Source of the DNA: Hofstenia miamia | Lineage: Eukaryota; Xenacoelomorpha; Acoela; Hofsteniidae | Direction of reading: 5' to 3' | DNA length: 64,000 bases | NCBI GenBank assembly: GCA_900660155.1 | Contig: CABFPE010000632.1 | Span: forward strand, 15,741 to 79,740 | Notes under the pieces: model-generated | Database searches by the model: none | The model's input: the letters and a program-made list of their open reading frames with translations, nothing else | What the model was told of the DNA's origin: nothing | Position numbers and translations under genes: made by a program | In this document: positions 9,189 through 17,967 of the stretch, piece by piece | Layout: each line of letters begins with the position of its first letter | Position numbering within the stretch: the stretch's first letter is position 1

Positions 9189-10818
9189 CAGTGACACGCA
9201 AAAGTATTGCTTAATGCAACGTATTTGTTTTTTCAAGTCAGAAGTGATACATATGTTAGATATTAGTTGGCTTTATACATAAAAATGTTCAAACCAGAAT
9301 ATATATATTTTACAAACACTTAATGAACAAAAAGTCTAAATTGAGCACTTGAAAAGTATTGGATGCATTCATTTAATATTTTGTTGCATAGCCTCTACTT
9401 TGTTTCACAGCTTCTAGTCTTTTTCCATAATTACTTGTTAGGCTTTTGCACATGTCCACTGGAATCTTGCTCCATTCTTCCTTGCAGAATTTCTCCAATT
9501 GTTGAACATTTTGTGGATTCCTCAAAGGAACTCGCACTTGTAATTCTTTCCACAGATTTTCTATGGGATTGAGGACTGGAGATTGGCTGGGCCATTTAAT
9601 CACGTAAACGGCATTATCATCCAACCATTTTTGAGTTACTTTTGCCATGTGCTTAGGATCATTGTCCTGCTGAAAAAGAAAACTGCGCCCATGTCCTAAT
9701 AATCTGGCAGATTTATGAAGATTTTGCTCAAGTATGCTGCGGTATGGATAGGCATCCACTCTTCCTTTGATTATATCCAGTTCCCCAGTGCCATTTGAAG
9801 AAAAACAGCCCCAAACCATAATGCTTCCACCGCCGTACTTTACAGTAGGAATGATGTTTTGAGGCTTATGGGCTGTTCTTTTTTTTCTCCATACATGTGC
9901 GGCTGTATTCCTTCCGAACAATTCAATTTTGGTCTCATCCGACCATATTACTTTAGCCCAAAAATCACCTGATTCGTTTTCATATTGTTTCACAATGCTT
10001 AAACGTGCTTTCAGGTGTTTAGCCTTTTGTAGAGGAACTTTCCGTGGTATTCTAGAATGCAGCCCTGTGAGATGGAGAGTCCTGCTTATTGTGCCTTTGC
10101 TAACTTTTTGTCTGTAGCTTTCAAATCATTTTGAATTTCTCGACGTGTGATGTAAGGGTTCCTTTTAACCTTGTGAGTAATCCGTCTTGCACTTTTGTTG
10201 TCAATTTTACGAGGCCTGCCATTCCTCTGCATGTTTGCAGTTGTATTAAATTTTTTCAACTTTCTAATCAGGTTTCCTTCTGTAGATAAAGGCAAGTTGA
10301 AATCCCGTGATATTTTTCTATAGCCATCTCCTGTTTTATGCTTCTCAATGATCATGTTACGCACATCATTTGATAATTCTTTAACTTTGCCCATCACGCT
10401 CTGAGTCTAGCGAAATTGTAGATTAATAAAGATTGAAGATATTTTATTGGCCATAGCAGGGCGATATGCTCTTTTTTATTGGTCCATGCACAGGCTCATT
10501 AATTAATATCCAGTTTCATAGAAATTTCCATTGAAATGAATTTCTATGGAAAATTTATGGAAATGAAGCCTATTATTCAAAATATGATTTTTGCAATTCA
10601 TGATGGAACAAATCTATGTTTCAAATACTTTTGCGTTCGCTTATTTCAAATTTTTTGCTTGTGAATTATATGTCACAGAGATATTTTTAGTTTTTGTATT
10701 AGTACATGCAAGATATTTATTGTCAAAAATAGATCAATATGTTTTCAGACTGAAACAAAAAGTATTCTGGAACAAGCACAGAAAAATGCAATGTATCCAA
10801 TGCTTTTTCGTGTCACTG
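9189..10818 (-). mobile_element. Tc1-like DNA transposon, 1630 bp, inserted in a PLE
   Basis: Ends are CAGTGACACGCAAAAGTATTG on the left and its inverted match CGTGTCACTG on the right, flanked by TA on both sides (9187-9188 and 10819-10820). A second repeat copy lies inside each end (GAAAAGTATTGGATGCA near 9350, and the inverse of GCGAACGCAAAAGTATTTG near 10615-10640). This gives the IR/DR layout known from Sleeping Beauty-type Tc1 elements. The transposase is on the minus strand. The element interrupts PLE B on its left; on the right it ends in a TA run that contains the assembly N at 10834. Confidence 0.93.
9373..10397 (-). pseudogene. Tc1-family transposase, one frameshift
   Basis: The N-terminal 103 codons (10397-10086) carry the paired-type DNA-binding region ending in RRITHKVKRNPYITRREI. 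The C-terminal part (to 9373) carries the DDE nuclease: VIWSDETK (first D), FLFQQDNDPKH (second D) and SPVLNPIENLW (E). Counting from the first D of QQDND gives 34 intervening residues, i.e. DD34E as in Tc1. Between the two parts the other frame stays open, so a single frameshift near 10088 is the only break I see. Total about 340 aa, the normal family length. The copy is therefore nearly intact and probably young. Confidence 0.93.
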
Positions 10819-10834
10819 TATATATATATATATN

Positions 10835-11378
10835 GACAACAATGATAAAACTAAAAACATTTATTGGAATTTACCTTATATTAAAGAACGACAATCATAT
10901 ATCGAACACCAACTTAAAAGAATCAACAAAAAATTAAAGATATATGAAACTAAGATAATTCCAACATTTACAACAACTAAGACCTCAAACTTTTTCTCAA
11001 ACAAAGATCCGATCCCAATGCTCTTCTAAGTGATAGCATAGGAACTACTATCTTGTGATGAGTGTAACGCCTCATACATCGGGGAGACAAGAAGACATTT
11101 GGAAATTAGAATTAAAGAACACCTAAGAGGTCACCTAACATCAGAAATTTACTTACATCATCACCAAGCAACAAAAGATCATTTTAAAATATTAACAAAG
11201 AACAAACATACCAAGATCACTGAAGCATTATTAATAAAACAACAACGTAAAAAACTTTTAAATAGACAATTAAACCATACTAGCATTCTTAAACTTTTCT
11301 AAACTTTCCCTCTATACTCTATATGCACTGAAGAAGCTATACGTATGTAGCGAAACATGTTTGCTGAATAAATCTTTC
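10835..11378 (+). mobile_element. Penelope-like element A, 3' part with GIY-YIG endonuclease
   Basis: Encodes LKRINKKLKIYETKIIPTF, NFFSNKDPIPML and, after stops, SCDECNASYIGETRRHLEIR plus IKEHLRGHL. The CxxC followed by YIGxTxRxLxxRIxEH is the PLE GIY-YIG nuclease signature. The frame 11099-11302 then runs to the C-terminus LNHTSILKLF. A hammerhead-like motif (11325-11364) and AATAAA-like tail follow, then TA repeats. The upstream RT is missing because the copy starts at the N at 10834. Two stops interrupt the first part. Confidence 0.82.
11325..11364 (+). ncRNA. Hammerhead ribozyme-like motif of PLE A
   Basis: Order of parts: GCA (stem I), CTGAAGA core (11328-11334), hairpin GCTA...TAGC (stem II), GAAA, ACATGT (minimal loopless stem III, 11355-11360), T (cleavage position) and TGC, which pairs with the opening GCA. 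All invariant hammerhead core bases are present, with one extra A before stem II. Loopless stem III is typical of PLE hammerheads, which may act as dimers. Confidence 0.6.
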
Positions 11379-11379
11379 A

Positions 11380-11402
11380 ATATATATATATATATATATA
11401 TA
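11380..11402. repeat. (TA)n microsatellite at PLE 3' end
   Basis: TA run directly following the PLE A tail, the third PLE 3' end in this window that abuts TA repeats. Confidence 0.9.
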
Positions 11403-13164
11403 ATAAAGGGAGTCAGTAAAGCAAAATACTGGAAACAACCCATACTGACTTAAATAGATGTTTTCATTAAATACAACTAAAATGATATCAAATTGCTAAA
11501 AAAAACATGGCTGCGGTCAAACCTGGACCTGATCCTGTTACTTCCTAACCTGACTTAACACTATTGCAATCTATAATGTATTACTAAAACCAAAACAAAG
11601 TTTACTTTCCAATGAAAAATATAAACATTTAATTTGATCTAAATGTATATAGATTTGCATAATCTATTCTGCACCTTCAGCCCGAGAAGTAATCTCCTAT
11701 CCGGTGACGGAATTAAGGGAGTACATTGGAACTGCAGTCCCCCATAAGAAAGTAAAATGGAGTGCAGATATTAGGTTAAATTATGCAAACCCTTAACAAG
11801 TTTAGAAAATTTAGCAAAAAAAATTCTAAATTAATGCCAAATTTTTGGATTTCATTTGCAAATACTTGTAAATATTTTCCAAATTTTCCAATTAACTTGC
11901 ATATTTTCTAGATATTTGCCAAACTTTCCAAAGATTTGGCGAATAATTAGCAAACTTTCCAAATTTTTCTCAAATGATTTTTTATATTTCTAGGAATGTA
12001 CCATACATATTAGCAATGGGTAGCAATGTGTATGCTGGATACTTTTGTTTTATTAATTACGTTCGCTAAATAATTAAAAGATTGACTAACCTACAAATTC
12101 AAAGTGGGGCTTCTTGTTCAAATTAGAAGTAATACTGCAAAATTAATAGTTTACCTCTCTCTCTTCAGATTTCAGACAGCATAGGTTTTCTAGCGATTCT
12201 CAATGGTTGTGGTATAGTAAAAAGAGTACTGAGAGGATTGCACTAGTGCTGGTCCCAGTACCGGGAACAAAAAGCATGAAACAAAATGAATTAGAGACCG
12301 TTACTAGTTTTTCAATTTCAACGGAAATTGGGAGCAATTTGATTTAATATTTGCTAGTATATTATGCACGCTAAGCTAAAATATCTCCGTAAAATCTTAG
12401 TATTACTTTTGATAAAGAATTGCACACTTTTAGCATATTTAATATTAGTTAGGGTCCAGAATCTATACATAAATATATAATGTTACATTAGAAAATCTGA
12501 CGTATTTTTAAACGAATTCCAATATACTCAGACTCAATAGTTGTATGTATAATCTAGCACATCATAAAGATTTTTAAAATTGTTATCAAAAACTAGAGAA
12601 ATCTATGATAAATAAAAAATCAAATTTTAAAAAAAATGAAATTTTTGTTTCAGTATCTACCATAAGAAATGTCTAAATGAAAAGAGACTTGTTAAATCAA
12701 AAACGTTTAAAATAGTAAAGAAACCGTGGTAACTTTTGAGCCATTGTGGTATGATACGGTTTAGAAAAATTACTACCGTGTCAATGTCTAGTTAATTGTA
12801 TTCGTAATCTCGTGGCAATTATAATTTTCCTTGTAATTTTGCTATGCTGCATAGTGTTTCTAAATTTAACATTTCAAACCTATATTAAAGTTAGGCATTT
12901 AGTTTTCTAAACCTAATGTTTACCTGACTATTCGCATAGAACCGGTTGCTCAAACCGAAATCATGGCGATTTCTCCGGAAGATTTATTTGTCAGCTAATA
13001 AGTTTAAAATGTTTATTATTATCTCTTTGACCCGTAAATTTTATTGAGCACATTTATGCTCTGTAAATAAATAGTTTAATGAATAAATAATGAATTAGAT
13101 TATGGTATTTCATAGTTTTGTCGATTATCTTTTATAAATTTGCCATTTTAGCTATGGTATAGAT
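11403..13164. other. Intergenic, AT-rich, with a degenerate short tandem repeat
   Basis: No gene seen. From about 11795 to 11985 a unit like TTTGCCAAACTTTCCAAA recurs imperfectly many times. The last kilobase is the likely SCAP promoter and 5' UTR. A pyrimidine tract ending in TTTTAG at 13146-13151, 14 bp before the SCAP start codon, could be a splice acceptor for an upstream noncoding exon. Confidence 0.5.
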
Positions 13165-16100
13165 ATGTATGCATCTTATTGTGCTGAATGCGCGCTCTCT
13201 ATGCGTAGAAAAATTAAAGAATTATCAAGTGTTGTTTTTTATTACCATGGATTATTTTGCCATGATTACGCCTCTATTGTTATTATTTGCATGTTTTTTG
13301 TCGTGTCAGTTGCTGGATACTCTTTGTACTGGAGCCCTCCTGTTCCTCGACCTGTCGAGTTTATTTCTGGTCATCCCAATCCAATTGACAGTATTGAAGA
13401 TCCCCTGTGGTTTTCAAACGATCGCCATTTAGGTAATGTTCTTCAAATTGCAATAAAAACTACAATAAGTCCTTATAACGACTCACAATTGATTCCTGTG
13501 GATTTATTTTCTGAATCCATCAAGTTAGCTTTTCAGGTGCATCAAATTCTGGAGATGAGTGAATTACATCAATACTGTTTTCGACCCCAAAATATGGCCT
13601 TTGCGGCGATAAATCGTATATTGATGGATAAATCCGGATGTCTAATTTTCTCACCTGTAAGTTTTTGGCAGGGTATAAGAGACCGTTTCTTAGAAGATAA
13701 GGATATTCTTAAAACTATAAAAATTGTTAGTTCAGAATATAAAAGACAAATTGCAATTAAAGATGTTTTATTTGGATATCCAATTAGCTTCAATATTTCG
13801 CCGAGGGTATTGTCCTTTATGGTTACTATGGTGCTAGAAAACAATAGTTCAGTAGACTCAATTCATAATGTTTTAGCAAATATTGAACGGACGTTTGGTG
13901 GAGCTAATAGTCATCAAGACCAAGGTAATGTATCATATTTACATACCCATTTTAAGCAATTGAATTCTTGGAACAAACTTTTACCTTTAGTTTTAATGTA
14001 TTTGGTTGTGTTTTTATACATATTTTTCTCTGTGCGGAGTATAACATTGATCAAAGGGAAATTGTTTCTATCATTTTTCTCGGTTGGTGGTGTTGTGGTT
14101 TCACTTTTAACAACACTTTGTCTTGTGTCATTGATGGGCATACCGACGTCGTTAGATGGCACTGATGTTTTTCCGTATTTCGTTGTTGTTATTGGTTTAG
14201 AAAATACAGTAGTTGTAATTAAATCGGTTATGTCAACTCCTGAACATTTAGATATTAAATTTCGGATTGCTAAAGGTATCAGTAAAGAGGGTTATTACGT
14301 TGTGAAAAATCTGGTTATGGAAGTTTCACTATCGCTGCTGTTTATTTTGTTTTCTATTTTTCAAGATTTTTGTATCATTGTCGTCATGGCATTAATCGTT
14401 GATTATGTTATTCAAATATTTTATATACTTACGATTCTTTCGATAGACATGCGTTTGACAAATCTCTTTGAAGGTCATTATCTTCATCAAAACACTTATC
14501 CTTTGCGCAGATCTCAATCCCTCTCACGCATGAGAAGATCGTCACTTTCAAATGATGATAGTCCTACTAAATCAAAACACTCACTTGCTCATTCAAAGCG
14601 TGTAAGATTGTTCAACTCATGGGGCAATAATAGATATTTTCAAAGAGCCATGCTTATTTGCGGCACAATATGGTTTTTACTAATTTTGTACAATTCAGAT
14701 AATATCGCAACAATTATAACAGATAAGAATAATTTAGAAATTAATACCGACACAGATTTAGAAATAGGTGATAATCCAATCAAAGAGCTTTTAGATTACC
14801 GTTCATTTCAATCAGCGAATTTTTTGCGACATAAAGAAAGTCATCAATCGATATTCGAGCAGCAAACACATTTGCATTGGCCAAAATTATTCAATCAATT
14901 GAATGTGTCATTATACGGAAAATATCTTACGTTTTTACCTCCAATGACATTATCACGAGTTTTTGACGCTGATGTAGTAGTAAATAATCGCCATTCTACT
15001 ATTAATGCTTCGATGACATCTGATACCAACTACTTTTCACGAACACTTCGTTTGTATTATCGGTTAAAATCATTAGTAGCTAGTTACTTATCTCTTTGGT
15101 TCTTTATTTGGATATCTACTGTAGCTGCGATATATGGTCTATACAGAGTTTTTTCAGCTAGAATTTCTCCTCGTTCTACCCCAAGAATAATTAAAGCAAA
15201 GCATGTTAGTTTTGAGAACGACGGTGACTGTTCGAATGTGTTTATGTTCAATTCTTGTATGTCGGGTATTGAGCATATTTTGTGGATGGAAAATTCTGTT
15301 GTCATTGCAAACTTGGCTGGGGAAGTGAAACTATTTGATACGAGAAATGGTTTGCTTATACATGACTTTCCTCGTAGACGGCACGAATTGGGTCTTCAAA
15401 CGGAGGAATCTATTTTTCGATTACGACGAATTATTCGGCGAGACGAGAATCGATTACCTATATGCCATTTGAGATATAAACAGTATCCTTCCGAAAAAAG
15501 AAGGAATGAAATTATATTTCGAATAAATCAAGCATTTGATGAGATCAGGAATTCATCCGAAAAGCAAAATATTAATGAAAATAATTACAATGGCTTCAAC
15601 TTCAACTCTTATTATCGTCCACTAAGTGAATCTCCACCAGTAGATGCAGAGAGCGAAAAATCGGTGTCATTGCTCTCTGATTATGAATCTATATCATCTG
15701 CTACCGCATTGACGCCTTCTTTAACGTCAGTTTGGTGTATGAACACTTATAATAATATTTTGATTCTAGGTACAGAAAAAGGTACAATTGATTTATGGGA
15801 TTTATTTACTGGAAGATTTATAACGAACAGCTTCATCCAACATTCCGCTATTACATGTATTACAGTAGAAGGACGCACAATATGTGTTGGCACCTTTTCG
15901 GGATCAATACAAATATTTGAAATTAGCGATACCCTGTCGGGAAATTCAATACCATTTGTTCGTAAACATCATCGGAGTTATTCTGACCCTTTATCAAACT
16001 TTGAGAGCAAGATTCTTCAGCGATCTAATGTAACAAATTCTTGTCCTGGTCCAATTACATTCCTGATTGTTAGTGATTTAAAATTAGTGGCATGCTCCCG

Positions 16101-16653
16101 TCATCCTACTTTCTCCACTCATGATTTAGTTACAGGTAGACTGATGTTTATATGCGAAGGTCATTCCCAGGAATTATCTTGTGTTTCTAGTGTGCCTTCT
16201 CACTCGAGCTACTTACTTACGGGATCATTGGATAAGTCCGTTAGGAAGTGGGATTTATCATCTGGTAAATCAATTTATTCTCTTACTTCACATGCTGATG
16301 CTGTATGTCATCTTGAAGTTTCAGATTGCCATATTTTGGCACTCACATTCCCTAATATTTTATATCTATGGGATGCTGTTGAGAGTTTGTTACTTCGGCG
16401 AATTGATCTTCGTGGTTATTGCAGTGAGCGTTTTTTACTAATAAATAGAGCAATATTTCTTTCTTATTTTAATACAACTTTGTACTTTTGGGCGAGTGTG
16501 GATGGCGAACTAATCTATAGTAAAACTTTTTTTAAACGTAAAACATTTGACGAACTTAGATTTGTAAAAGTGGTAAATGTCAATCAGCTTCTATTGTCAA
16601 TTGGATCCAATTTAATAGTGTATCAAATTCCCGATTTTATACTGCGGACTTAA
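13165..16653 (+). CDS. SCAP: SREBP cleavage-activating protein (SCAP), uninterrupted frame of 1162 aa
   Basis: SCAP escorts SREBP from ER to Golgi when sterols are low; it senses cholesterol through its membrane half and binds SREBP through a C-terminal WD40 propeller. Visible here: a short cytosolic N-terminus with FYYHGLFCHDY, TM1 (residues 38-56), lumenal loop 1 with CLIFSPVSFWQ and KDVLFGYP, then the sterol-sensing domain (about 270-430) with LYIFFSVRS, FPYFVVVIGLENTVVVIKSV and ILSIDMRL. Asp428 matches the aspartate (human D443) needed for sterol response. TM7 is about 496-512, the lumenal HWPKLF motif is at 571, TM8 about 641-663, and WD repeats run from about 698 to the end (IDLWD, VRKWD, LYLWD). 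Human SCAP is 1279 aa; spacer loops are shorter here. ATG 13165 is chosen because the human N-terminal REKISRAFYNHGL region aligns just after it. No coding intron is seen, unlike the many-exon vertebrate gene. Confidence 0.95.
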   Translation: MYASYCAECALSMRRKIKELSSVVFYYHGLFCHDYASIVIICMFFVVSVAGYSLYWSPPVPRPVEFISGHPNPIDSIEDPLWFSNDRHLGNVLQIAIKTTISPYNDSQLIPVDLFSESIKLAFQVHQILEMSELHQYCFRPQNMAFAAINRILMDKSGCLIFSPVSFWQGIRDRFLEDKDILKTIKIVSSEYKRQIAIKDVLFGYPISFNISPRVLSFMVTMVLENNSSVDSIHNVLANIERTFGGANSHQDQGNVSYLHTHFKQLNSWNKLLPLVLMYLVVFLYIFFSVRSITLIKGKLFLSFFSVGGVVVSLLTTLCLVSLMGIPTSLDGTDVFPYFVVVIGLENTVVVIKSVMSTPEHLDIKFRIAKGISKEGYYVVKNLVMEVSLSLLFILFSIFQDFCIIVVMALIVDYVIQIFYILTILSIDMRLTNLFEGHYLHQNTYPLRRSQSLSRMRRSSLSNDDSPTKSKHSLAHSKRVRLFNSWGNNRYFQRAMLICGTIWFLLILYNSDNIATIITDKNNLEINTDTDLEIGDNPIKELLDYRSFQSANFLRHKESHQSIFEQQTHLHWPKLFNQLNVSLYGKYLTFLPPMTLSRVFDADVVVNNRHSTINASMTSDTNYFSRTLRLYYRLKSLVASYLSLWFFIWISTVAAIYGLYRVFSARISPRSTPRIIKAKHVSFENDGDCSNVFMFNSCMSGIEHILWMENSVVIANLAGEVKLFDTRNGLLIHDFPRRRHELGLQTEESIFRLRRIIRRDENRLPICHLRYKQYPSEKRRNEIIFRINQAFDEIRNSSEKQNINENNYNGFNFNSYYRPLSESPPVDAESEKSVSLLSDYESISSATALTPSLTSVWCMNTYNNILILGTEKGTIDLWDLFTGRFITNSFIQHSAITCITVEGRTICVGTFSGSIQIFEISDTLSGNSIPFVRKHHRSYSDPLSNFESKILQRSNVTNSCPGPITFLIVSDLKLVACSRHPTFSTHDLVTGRLMFICEGHSQELSCVSSVPSHSSYLLTGSLDKSVRKWDLSSGKSIYSLTSHADAVCHLEVSDCHILALTFPNILYLWDAVESLLLRRIDLRGYCSERFLLINRAIFLSYFNTTLYFWASVDGELIYSKTFFKRKTFDELRFVKVVNVNQLLLSIGSNLIVYQIPDFILRT

Positions 16654-17753
16654 TGTTTTATGCATTTGTAGATTGTTTATAGTTTTGTAATTATAAGATT
16701 ATACCATTTATTGTTTACTTTATGGTCTACATCGGTTTCCATGCCTCATTTCGAATTAATTTAGAATAACTTTCTAAAATTTTAAGCACTCGTATATGAA
16801 ATTTTATTGGCTAAGGAATTTAATATACTCTAATTTAGATATTTCGAAATGTTATAACCTTAATATTGGTGCTTGATTCACTTTGTATTAAATAAATTTT
16901 ACAACGCTTAAATCTAGCTTTTGAATGTAAAGTTTTTACTTTTTGTTTTCTTTTTTATTCAAAGGCAAATAAAATAATTTCTCTAATTTTACTATGCTAT
17001 GAAACAATTAAACAATGAAATATCTATTTAATCATTGGGGTGGGGGTATAAGCTTTTGTTTAGTTATTCAAATTTCATTATTTGTTTCCTCGTATTATTT
17101 AATTCCACTAACAATCGCATAAACAAAATGACCATGCTATTTAGTATAATTGGTTTTCTCATTTTTCTCCTAAATGACTGTTGGACACGTACAGACTAAG
17201 ATTTTGCAAACTAGGGTTGCTTCAGAATTTTATGTACGCATTTGTTGCAAGTTTATTTATTTCGATTATTTCAATAGACAAATGCTTTAATTCAAAGAGT
17301 GGTTTTGGAATTGATAAAATTTGTTCATTAATAAATCTATGCTATGTTAGAAGAGTATTCATTTTCAACCAAAATTTTGCACTTTAGATAAATTGTTGAA
17401 AATGAGCTATGTCGAAATCTGAAAATCTATTTTTAAGTGATCATTTGAAAAAAGTCACCTTAAGGAATCAATGTGATCTAACTACACCAAATATATTAAA
17501 ACTATTTTGTAAATTAGGTATTGAAGTATTTAGAATTTATTTTCGATAAATTGGTATGCATTTATGTAGTTTTGTTGCAAACGTTCACATTTCTTAATGA
17601 TCTATTTATTACCATCACGATGACAGATTTGAAAATGAATATAAAGTAAGTTAGTAGCTTTAATGAAAACGATTAATATTGAGCGTAATTATGGTTTATT
17701 TTCTATTATGTTAGTTTCACTATGCAAATTGTTAGTATCATATCGTGTTTAAG
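16654..17753. other. SCAP 3' region and NSFL1C upstream region
   Basis: AATAAA occurs at 16891-16896, about 240 bp after the SCAP stop, and is the best poly(A) signal candidate; another lies near 16967. The remaining sequence is AT-rich and should hold the promoter of NSFL1C. No other gene is apparent. Confidence 0.6.
16891..16896 (+). terminator. Candidate SCAP poly(A) signal
   Basis: Canonical AATAAA about 240 bp downstream of the SCAP stop codon. No independent support for cleavage here. Confidence 0.5.
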
Positions 17754-17967
17754 ATGAGTTCGGCGATTGATGATTTCTGTGCAGTGACAGGAGAAGAGCC
17801 CCGTGAAGCTCAATTTTACCTTGAAGCTAGTAATAACAGTTTAGAGGTTGCATTGGCGGCATATTATGAAAGAGAGGCCAACGAACCGTCGTCAATTCAA
17901 GCGAATGTTGATGGGAATTTAGTTTCTTCGCAGCCTATTCAACCGCAACCGTCAACTCGTCGTTTAG
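17754..17967 (+). CDS. NSFL1C: NSFL1 cofactor p47, coding exon 1 (UBA domain)
   Basis: Begins ATG AGT TCG and encodes MSSAIDDFCAVTGEE...EAQFYLEASNNSLEVAL, which matches the p47 N-terminal UBA domain (human [20 protein letters not shown]). UBA binds mono-ubiquitin. The exon ends TTTAG before a GTATGT donor at 17968, in phase 1 (214 nt). Spliced to the exon at 21027 it gives a 360-residue protein, close to human p47 (370). An upstream GTG-started extension exists but has no support. Confidence 0.93.

Noticed and set aside
13569-15305. Minus-strand frames within SCAP
   Set aside because: Antisense shadows of a long, clearly conserved coding frame.
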